From Paracoccaceae bacterium (GTDB lineage Bacteria > Pseudomonadota > Alphaproteobacteria > Rhodobacterales > Rhodobacteraceae), in contig JAESRD010000146.1 of the NCBI GenBank assembly GCA_016764835.1, forward strand, positions 1 through 13,936: a stretch of DNA of 13,936 bases, written 5' to 3'. Of the stretch, positions 7,689-13,184 are shown one piece after another (positions within the stretch are counted from its first letter, which is position 1; the number at the start of each line of letters is the position of its first letter). The notes below the pieces were generated by a model. That model was not told where the DNA came from and ran no database searches. It worked only from the letters and a program-made list of their open reading frames with translations. The translations under genes were made by a program, and so were the position numbers.

Positions 7689-8344
7689 TAATGTACCTGC
7701 TCTTGCTGTGTGCGAATGTCTTCGATTACCCGCGCCCATAGTTCGGGCGGCTGGGCGCCGGGCACAGCATGTTGTTGATTTATTATGAAAGTTGGCACCG
7801 AGTTTATGCCCCTGCGCCGTGCCTCTGCATCGGCTTTGCGGATGTCATCAAGATCAATATCGCCGTCCAAAAGCTGTGCAACTGCGGCGCGGTCCATGCC
7901 TGCCGCCTGGGCGATATCGGCCAGAACACTGGTCTCGCCAATGTCTCTGCCATCTATGAAATAGGCGGTAAAAAGCGCGTCTACCACCGTGGATTGGCAA
8001 TCTTCAACGCCCGCCTCGGCACCGGCCCAGCTGATAAGCCGGTGGGCATTTAGCGTATTGGGGGTGCGGATGATATTGGCAAAATTTACGACCACACCGG
8101 CAGCCTCGGCGGCGGTCTCAATGGCACCGTAAATCCGCTGCGCGCCCTCAGGCCCGCCAAATTTTGCCTCCAGATAGGCTTTGCGCCCGACGCCTTCGGG
8201 CAGCATGTCAGGGTTCAGTTGAAACGGCCGCCAAAAGATTTCAAACGGTGTGCCACCTGCGGCTTTGAGCGCCCGGTCGAGATGGGTCTTGCCAATATAG
8301 CACCACGGGCAAATTGGATCAGAATAGATATCAAGCCGGACCAT
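7688..8344 (-). CDS. DsbA/FrnE-family thiol oxidoreductase
   Basis: A 218-aa thioredoxin-fold protein of the DsbA-like FrnE group, which also resembles 2-hydroxychromene-2-carboxylate isomerases. The redox motif C12-P-W-C15 is at the end of the first strand (LDIYSDPICPWCYIGK), and the cis-proline loop is V183-P184-T185-F186. The family segment NTLNAHRL lies at 96-103. No signal peptide precedes the CPWC strand, so the protein should act in the cytoplasm, unlike periplasmic DsbA. Retained cysteines argue for a redox role rather than isomerase activity. The ATG at 8344 has a strong ribosome site (GGGAGG, 6 nt spacing) inside the end of the synthetase gene; the genes overlap by 14 nt. At the other end its TAG stop shares a base with the transporter's GTG. 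Translational coupling of all three is likely. The substrate is unknown. Confidence 0.92.
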   Translation of the reverse strand: MVRLDIYSDPICPWCYIGKTHLDRALKAAGGTPFEIFWRPFQLNPDMLPEGVGRKAYLEAKFGGPEGAQRIYGAIETAAEAAGVVVNFANIIRTPNTLNAHRLISWAGAEAGVEDCQSTVVDALFTAYFIDGRDIGETSVLADIAQAAGMDRAAVAQLLDGDIDLDDIRKADAEARRRGINSVPTFIINQQHAVPGAQPPELWARVIEDIRTQQEQVH

Positions 8345-9857
8345 TTTCCGCCTCCCATTTTTCTTTTAGCTGTCGCCGTTGGACCTTGTTATTTGCCCCA
8401 CGCGGCAACGCATCAATGCGCGTAAAAAGACGCGGACATTTATAGCGCGCCAGCCGTTGGGCAAGAAACGCGCCCAATTCAGTTTTAGTTAAATTTTCGG
8501 GCCCGACCCAAAAGACAGCAATAATGCTGGCATCCGTTTTGACGTTTAGCTCTACGGCTGCAGATTCTTCGACACCGGGGTGCTGACATAGTGCCTCTTC
8601 AATCTCCAAAGGTGCAACCCTGTATCCGCCTGCATTCATCATATCATCGGCCCGGCCAAGATATTTGATCGCGCCGTCGGGTAAAACCAACCCCCGATCC
8701 CCCGTTAAGAACCAGTCGCCGCTAAACTTAGCCTCGGTCTCGGCCGGACGGCCAAGATAGCCCAGCATCAGCCCCGGATCACTGCGGTGAACGGCTATGA
8801 TGCCTTCATTGGCAGGCACGCCCCCTTCAATAAGCGCCATGCGGCGGCCCGGTTGCGGATAGCCGAGCGTGTCTTTTGGCGCGGGTCTGTCAGGTGCACC
8901 TGACAGAAATGTCGAGCATTCGGACAGCCCATAAGCCTCGTGCAGCGCCGTGCCCGTGGCGGCCTGCCAGCGGCTACGTAAATTGTCTGACAGCTTTTCA
9001 CCGGCGGAAAGCCCGTGCCGCAGCTGCGGTAGCTTTGGCACCGGGCCGCGCAACATTTTTCGGTAAACCCCTGGTGCAGCGGCAAAAATAGTCGCTTTAT
9101 GTCGGTCCAGAAGCCCCGGCAGCGCCTCGGGTGGTGTGCCCGGCTGGGCAATAAGCGCCGTGGCGCCAATGGCCCAAGGGTCCATCAGCCCGGTGCCGAG
9201 CGTATAGGTCCAGTTAAACGCGCCCGCATGCAGTACACGGTCATTTTCAACCAATCCGTACCAGCCTTGCCACATCATCCGCCGCGCCCAAATGGCCCGG
9301 TGCGCATGCACCACCGCACGCGGCTGCCCCGACGTGCCGGACGTATAAACGATATAGGCCGGGCGCTCGGGCGCGCCCATTTCGGCGCGTTGCTGGCTGG
9401 GCAGCTGTTTCATTTCGGCCAAGGCGGTCTCATTTATCACCGGGACGTGCACGCTGGGCAGAGCCAGATGGGCGCTGGCAACAATAAGAGCCGGCGCGGT
9501 CTCATCAATGATATTGGCGATCTCGGGCGGTGTTAGCATTGAGGAAGCCGCAATCGGCACCAGCCCGGCGGCTATTGCGCCCAAGAAGGTAATCGGGAAA
9601 TTGGCCGTATTATCGAGCCGCATCAACAGCCGCGCGCCGGGCTGCGCACCCGTCGCCCGCAGCCCTGCGGCCACGCCGTAAACCTGTGCGCGCAACGCGC
9701 CGTAACTCCATGTCTGATCATGACCATCAGCCGCCGCCAAAACCAGCGCGCATTTGTTGTCATGCTGCCCACTGGCCGCCAGAACATAGCCCGCCAGGTT
9801 AAAACTGCGCGGGCAGGGGTCATCATAAGATGAGGTAGAAAACTGTGATTGAACCAT
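8331..9857 (-). CDS. AMP-forming acyl-CoA synthetase (benzoate-CoA-ligase-like)
   Basis: A 508-aa ANL-superfamily enzyme that would activate a carboxylic acid to its CoA thioester via an acyl-adenylate. Core motifs in order: P-loop YTSGTSGQPR (171-180), YGLSE (309-313), WFLTGDRG (382-389), GRADDMMNAGGYRVAPLEIE (401-420), and the C-terminal LPRGANNKVQRRQLK with the catalytic lysine K491. The usual P-loop lysine (TSGTTGxPK) is arginine R180 here. The short length, absence of a carrier domain and the overall layout resemble benzoate/acyl-CoA ligases rather than NRPS modules, but the specificity pocket cannot be read with confidence. First gene of the operon; its 3' end overlaps the FrnE-like gene. 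The start at ATG 9857 has GGTGG close upstream. It is divergent from the XRE-cupin regulator across 66 bp. Adenylating function is firm; the aromatic substrate is inference. Confidence 0.92.
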   Translation of the reverse strand: MVQSQFSTSSYDDPCPRSFNLAGYVLAASGQHDNKCALVLAAADGHDQTWSYGALRAQVYGVAAGLRATGAQPGARLLMRLDNTANFPITFLGAIAAGLVPIAASSMLTPPEIANIIDETAPALIVASAHLALPSVHVPVINETALAEMKQLPSQQRAEMGAPERPAYIVYTSGTSGQPRAVVHAHRAIWARRMMWQGWYGLVENDRVLHAGAFNWTYTLGTGLMDPWAIGATALIAQPGTPPEALPGLLDRHKATIFAAAPGVYRKMLRGPVPKLPQLRHGLSAGEKLSDNLRSRWQAATGTALHEAYGLSECSTFLSGAPDRPAPKDTLGYPQPGRRMALIEGGVPANEGIIAVHRSDPGLMLGYLGRPAETEAKFSGDWFLTGDRGLVLPDGAIKYLGRADDMMNAGGYRVAPLEIEEALCQHPGVEESAAVELNVKTDASIIAVFWVGPENLTKTELGAFLAQRLARYKCPRLFTRIDALPRGANNKVQRRQLKEKWEAENGPA

Positions 9858-9886
9858 GCTCCACCGCTAGCCCTCAAGACCAGCAG

Positions 9887-9916
9887 TTGCAAGCCACCAC
9901 CGCGCGGCCCTATACC
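9887..9916 (+). promoter_or_regulatory. promoter giving a leaderless regulator mRNA
   Basis: TTGCAA (9887-9892) and TATACC (9911-9916) are spaced by 18 bp. A start site 7-8 nt beyond the -10 falls on or beside the A of the regulator's ATG at 9924, and no ribosome-binding sequence precedes that ATG. TTGCAA is self-complementary and lies in the divergent gap, so it may also contribute to expression of the synthetase operon on the other strand. Both hexamers are only moderate matches. Confidence 0.45.
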
Positions 9917-9923
9917 CCAGCCT

Positions 9924-10547
9924 ATGTCTGACACTGATCCCAAATCGCTGATCCGCATTGCCCGTGAAAACGGCGAACAGGAAGTGGCAAATCCGCTCGA
10001 CCTTGGTGCACGGGTCCGCGCCCTGCGCAAATCACGCAATTGGACGCTGGAACAGGCGGCAGCACAGGCCGGTTTGGCCCGATCAACCATGTCAAAGATT
10101 GAAAATGGTCAGATGTCACCGACTTATGATGCGCTCAAAAAGCTGGCGATTGGGCTGGAGATCACTATACCGCAGCTGTTTACGGCGCCGGCTTCGGGCC
10201 AGTTGACTGGCCGGATGATCACCACCACCAGCGGCAGCGGCACGGCGCATCTGACGGCGACATATGAGCATGAATTGCTGGCCGAAGGGCTGACACAAAA
10301 GAAAATGTTGCCCTACCGCGCCCGTATTCGTGCGCGCGCTTTTGAAGAATTTGACGGCTGGGTCCGCCATGACGGCGAGGAATTCTTGTATATTCTGACA
10401 GGCACGGTGCGGCTCTATACTGAGTTTTATGAGCCCGCAGAGCTGGCCCGTGGCGACAGCGCCTATTATGACGCGACGATGGGCCATAATCTGATCTCAA
10501 CCAGCGTTGAGGATGCGATGATCCTTTGGGTTACATCGCTGGGTTAG
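9924..10547 (+). CDS. XRE-family transcriptional regulator with C-terminal cupin domain
   Basis: A 207-aa DNA-binding regulator. Residues 28-86 form an XRE/Cro-type helix-turn-helix (LGARVRALRKSRNWTLEQAA, then AGLARSTMSKIENGQMSPTY for the recognition helix). After a linker, residues about 128-205 form a cupin_2 sensor barrel with H149, E152, E153 in RHDGEEFLYILTG and H188 near the end, possible metal or small-ligand contacts. This architecture is common in regulators of catabolic or polyamine/amino-acid genes that sense a small molecule. The frame reaches back to 9849, inside the synthetase start, but ATG 9924 gives the usual short N-terminus and coincides with a predicted start site. It is divergent from the synthetase/FrnE/MFS operon and is the obvious candidate to control it. 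Its stop lies 2 nt from the convergent CsbD-like gene's stop. Confidence 0.93.
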   Translation: MSDTDPKSLIRIARENGEQEVANPLDLGARVRALRKSRNWTLEQAAAQAGLARSTMSKIENGQMSPTYDALKKLAIGLEITIPQLFTAPASGQLTGRMITTTSGSGTAHLTATYEHELLAEGLTQKKMLPYRARIRARAFEEFDGWVRHDGEEFLYILTGTVRLYTEFYEPAELARGDSAYYDATMGHNLISTSVEDAMILWVTSLG

Positions 10548-10549
10548 GG

Positions 10550-10795
10550 TTATTCCTCATCATCGCCGTCAAAGGTGAAGCTATTGTCTTCGCCATCTTC
10601 AACGCCTGACAACCATTCGGTGATCTCGTCTTCAGCGTCCTGCGCCCCAAGCGCTTCGACCTCGCACAGATAGGTGGCAAAGGTTTCGCGGTCGCCGTCA
10701 ATCTCTTCGACCCGGTCGTCTTGCATGCTCGGCCAGCGGGCAAGGATTTGTGGCGTGAAGGAGAGCCAATTTTGTTCAATAGCAGCCCAGTCCAT
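10550..10795 (-). CDS. CsbD-like small acidic stress protein
   Basis: An 81-aa soluble, very acidic protein. The N-terminal half fits the CsbD pattern (xxWxxIxxNWxxF...WxxLxDDxxxxIxGxRxxL): W3, I6, N9-W10, F13, W21, D26-D27, I32, G34 and R36 all fall in register. The C-terminal tail from about residue 65 is dominated by Asp/Glu (GVEDGEDNSFTFDGDDEE) and is not part of the family core. CsbD proteins are small general-stress proteins of unknown biochemical role; assignment here is by pattern, so it is moderate. ATG 10795 has AAGG about 7 nt upstream. A TATAAG hexamer lies 14-9 nt before the ATG but has no good -35. It is convergent with the XRE-cupin gene and downstream of the lipoprotein/binding-protein unit, separated from it by a hairpin. 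Confidence 0.75.
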   Translation of the reverse strand: MDWAAIEQNWLSFTPQILARWPSMQDDRVEEIDGDRETFATYLCEVEALGAQDAEDEITEWLSGVEDGEDNSFTFDGDDEE

Positions 10796-10815
10796 GAGAC
10801 GCCCTTATAGGTAAA

Positions 10816-10836
10816 GGCCGGGCACAACACCCGGCC
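10816..10836 (-). terminator. hairpin terminator of the binding-protein/lipoprotein unit
   Basis: GGCCGGG (10816-10822) pairs perfectly with CCCGGCC (10830-10836) across a 7-nt loop, 8 nt beyond the stop of the tiny lipoprotein. On the minus strand the stem is followed by TTTACC, only a short T-run, so termination may be partial and could allow read-through into the CsbD-like gene that starts at 10795. Confidence 0.55.
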
Positions 10837-10843
10837 CTGTTTG

Positions 10844-10939
10844 TTAAATGATAATGGCCGCAGCCGTGGTGATGACGCCGCAGCCTGACAGACCAAATGC
10901 TGTCAGCAGGGCGAGGGCGGTAAGCTTTGCTTTATTCAT
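10844..10939 (-). CDS. 31-residue predicted lipoprotein
   Basis: A very short frame, MNKAKLTALALLTAFGLSGC followed by GVITTAAAIII. It is almost entirely a lipoprotein signal peptide: a positively charged start (K3, K5), a leucine/alanine core, and a lipobox L17-S-G-C20. Processing would leave a 12-residue lipopeptide, C-GVITTAAAIII. The ATG at 10939 overlaps the end of the upstream binding-protein gene by 8 nt (GATGAATAA contains both the start and that gene's TAA), with GGTGG just upstream, so translation should be coupled. A hairpin terminator follows its own stop closely. It vaguely recalls entericidin-type mini-lipoproteins but lacks their conserved mature part, so I assign no family. The well-formed lipobox, the coupling and the terminator position argue that it is real. 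Confidence 0.6.
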   Translation of the reverse strand: MNKAKLTALALLTAFGLSGCGVITTAAAIII

Positions 10940-12752
10940 CCTGCCACCATACATCCGGCATCCAGCCGGGCCAATCACCAAATAGCGGGATTGTCTCGGC
11001 GTGATGCAGATCATTAGCATAGGCTAGGCGCGACAGGTTCCACTGATAGATCGGAATGACATAGCGGCCAGAGGTCAACACGCGGTCAAGCGCGCGGGCG
11101 GCGGCAATGAAGTCTGGCTGGCTCTCGGATGTCAGCAGATGGTTGATCATCGCATCAATCGCCGGGTTTGACGCGCCCATCAGGTTGCGCCCCCCCGTAT
11201 CGACCTGAACTTGGCCAAAATACAGGTATTGCTCATTGCCGGGGCTGAGCGATAGGCCGCGCCGGTAATAGGTCATGTCAAAATCATTGGCCCGTGTGCG
11301 CTCAGTAAACTGGGCGCTGTCAATTTGCGAAATTGTGGCATCTACCCCGATCCGCGCCAATGATTGCACATACATATCGGCAATGGTCTGGATCTCGCTA
11401 GCACCGTTGCTCAGCAGGATTTCAAAGGTGAACGGCTGGCCAGCCGCATTGGTCAGCACACCGTCTTGAACCTCCCAACCGGCCTCAGACATCAACGCCA
11501 AGGCGCGGCCAGTGCCAGCGCGGTTGCGCTCTGATCCGTCAGAAGCGGGCAGGGTGTAGCCCTCAAGCGCGCCGGGCAGCAGATCGCCCTCCACTGCGCT
11601 CAAGAATTCAAGCACGCGGCCTTCTGCCGGACCGTGGCTCATGCCCAGCGGTGAGTTCGAGAAATACGAATCAATCCGGGGCTGTTGGCTGCCGGTCATC
11701 GCCTCATTGATGAACTCAAAGTTGAAGACCGAGAGCATGGCTTCGCGCACCCGCCAGTCAGCAAACACGGCGTGGCGTGTGTTCATAACAAAGCCGGTCA
11801 TGCCGGTCGGGCGCGAATGTGAGAAGACCTCGGTAACGGTGTCACCAGCCTCAATGCGTGGGAAATTATACTGGCTTTCCCAACGGGCGACGTTGAACTC
11901 ACGGGTGAAGTTCACATCGCCAATTTTGACGGCTTCAAAGGCGGCGGTCTCGTCGCCAAAGAACTCGATCCGCACTTCATCAAGCACATGGGTGCCGGTG
12001 CGAAACGGCACCACGCCGGTGCCCCAATAGTCTGGGTTGCGCTCAAATGAAATATAGCGGCCCGCCTCATAGCTGCCGATTGTGTAGGGCGATGAGGTGA
12101 TGGGGACATGGTCAAAGCCGCCGCTTTCGGCAAAATCGACACCCTCCCATTGGGCCTTTTGCAAGATCGGCCGCAAACCGGCGATCAGGGCGAGTTCGCG
12201 GTCTGTTGTGTTGAAGTTGAAGCGCACCGAGCGGTCGCCGGTCTGTTCCATGCTTTCAACTTTGGCCCAAAAGCCAGCATAGCGGCCGTGGCCCTGCGTG
12301 CCCAAAGTCTCATACGACCACATCACGTCTTCAACCGTGACCGGGCTGCCATCAGAGAATCGGGCCTCTGGGCGCAGGGTAAACTCGACCCATTCGCGGT
12401 CAGGCCCGGTCTCGATTGTCTCGGCTAATATGCCGTAAAGCGAGAAGGGTTCATCAAGTGAACGGCCCATCAGGCTCTCTGAAATCATATAGCGCAACTG
12501 CCACGGAACCGAGCCTTTGCGGATGAACGGATTGAGGCTGTCAAAGCTGCCAACATTGGCCTGAACCAAGGTTCCACCATAAGGCGCGTCGGGGTTGGCA
12601 TAGGGCAGTGACACAAAATCAGGTGGTAGGGCGGGGTCGCCATACATAGCTATGCCATAGCTCGGCTCAGACTGCGCTATAGTTGCGGCAAGGCTTAACC
12701 CGGCGGCAAACTGCAAAACGCGTCCCATTTTTGCAAAAAACACTGGTCTCAT
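10932..12752 (-). CDS. ABC transporter periplasmic peptide-binding protein, YejA-like (SBP family 5)
   Basis: A 606-aa exported solute-binding protein, the usual length for the family 5 (OppA/DppA) class. Residues 1 to about 28 form a signal peptide (MRPVFFAKMGRVLQFAAGLS), with likely cleavage near AQS-EP. The mature start, YGIAMYGDPALPPDFVSLPY followed by NPDAPYGG, is typical of the YejA/microcin-C-type peptide-binding branch. The SBP_bac_5 core includes GSFDSLNPF, FTLRPEARFSDGSPVTVEDV, SSPYTIGSYEAGRYISFERN and PDYWG. It would deliver oligopeptides to an inner-membrane permease. No permease or ATPase (YejB/E/F equivalents) is adjacent; instead the gene overlaps a 31-aa lipoprotein. The start at ATG 12752 has no well-placed ribosome site (AGAGGG is about 12 nt away). 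A weak promoter, TTGATA-17-TAGTCT, lies at 12822-12794. Confidence 0.93.
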   Translation of the reverse strand: MRPVFFAKMGRVLQFAAGLSLAATIAQSEPSYGIAMYGDPALPPDFVSLPYANPDAPYGGTLVQANVGSFDSLNPFIRKGSVPWQLRYMISESLMGRSLDEPFSLYGILAETIETGPDREWVEFTLRPEARFSDGSPVTVEDVMWSYETLGTQGHGRYAGFWAKVESMEQTGDRSVRFNFNTTDRELALIAGLRPILQKAQWEGVDFAESGGFDHVPITSSPYTIGSYEAGRYISFERNPDYWGTGVVPFRTGTHVLDEVRIEFFGDETAAFEAVKIGDVNFTREFNVARWESQYNFPRIEAGDTVTEVFSHSRPTGMTGFVMNTRHAVFADWRVREAMLSVFNFEFINEAMTGSQQPRIDSYFSNSPLGMSHGPAEGRVLEFLSAVEGDLLPGALEGYTLPASDGSERNRAGTGRALALMSEAGWEVQDGVLTNAAGQPFTFEILLSNGASEIQTIADMYVQSLARIGVDATISQIDSAQFTERTRANDFDMTYYRRGLSLSPGNEQYLYFGQVQVDTGGRNLMGASNPAIDAMINHLLTSESQPDFIAAARALDRVLTSGRYVIPIYQWNLSRLAYANDLHHAETIPLFGDWPGWMPDVWWQDE

Positions 12753-12825
12753 TTTGGTGACAATCCCTCTGTTCGCATGATGTGTTAAACGAAAGACTAA
12801 TCGGGCATTCGTGTATTATCAAACT

Positions 12826-12942
12826 TTTAGCTTGGAGACGGGCGCTAGATTGCCTATAAGCTCCTTACTGCTCGATAGGTTTCTTGCCTGTATGAAACCT
12901 GCCTCAATAACTTTACGCCCGCCTTGTGCGGGCGTTTTTTTT
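12826..12942 (+). ncRNA. candidate small RNA ending at a rho-independent terminator
   Basis: A strong intrinsic terminator at 12916-12942 on the + strand has no + strand protein gene ahead of it; the nearest genes upstream on that side run the other way. The stretch before it contains a perfect 7-bp hairpin, AGGTTTC (12877-12883) with GAAACCT (12894-12900), loop 10 nt. Before that, CTCCTTACTGCTC (12861-12873) has anti-Shine-Dalgarno character and appears largely unpaired. AGCTT (12829-12833) can pair with AAGCT (12858-12862) to close a 5' stem. A -10-like TATTAT is at 12814-12819, predicting a start near 12826 and a transcript of about 117 nt, but no convincing -35 is present. No Rfam family is recognised by eye. 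The transcript is divergent from the binding-protein gene and its promoter overlaps that gene's leader region. Confidence 0.5.
12916..12942 (+). terminator. strong rho-independent terminator
   Basis: CGCCCGC (12916-12922), a 5-nt loop, GCGGGCG (12928-12934), and then eight consecutive T (12935-12942). It is the only canonical intrinsic terminator in the window, and it faces away from the minus-strand binding-protein gene. It therefore marks the 3' end of a + strand transcript that is not a recognisable protein gene. Confidence 0.9.
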
Positions 12943-13184
12943 GGCGCATTTTTTCGCTCAAATCCCTGCTGTGTTAACCTTTGGAGAGGCTTGCTCAGCG
13001 CGGGCCGGGCATGGCTAAGTAGGCCAACGGGCAGCAATTCTTCAAATCAGAGCGATTCGCAATGGGATGGCGGGCTAGGTTACTGCGGCGATTGCGCTGT
13101 AGAATTTAGCCGCTGGGGCATTTATGCTGCGCGGCAATACCTAGATCACCCAAATACCGGACCCTAGCCAAAAGGCAGATGTAA
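12943..13184. other. gene-free leader region upstream of bdhA
   Basis: I find no supported gene, tRNA or repeat element in these 242 bp. The only open frame crossing it on the + strand runs straight through the terminator and lacks a start with a ribosome site. Near bdhA, CTGC-gcg-GCAA at 13127-13137 is one base off the TGC-rich CTGC-N3-GCAG site reported for PHB-cycle repressor PhaR in Rhodobacterales; this is a suggestion only. Confidence 0.5.

Noticed and set aside
13040..13110. Possible tRNA or structured element around repeated GCGATT/CGCAAT segments
   Set aside because: There is no T-loop GGTTCRA-type sequence, no acceptor pairing, and the complementary segments are only 6 bp.
12811..13167. 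118-codon plus-strand frame upstream of bdhA
   Set aside because: It reads straight through the terminator hairpin and its T8 tract (giving FF-rich peptide), has a GTG start without a ribosome site, and shows no family pattern.
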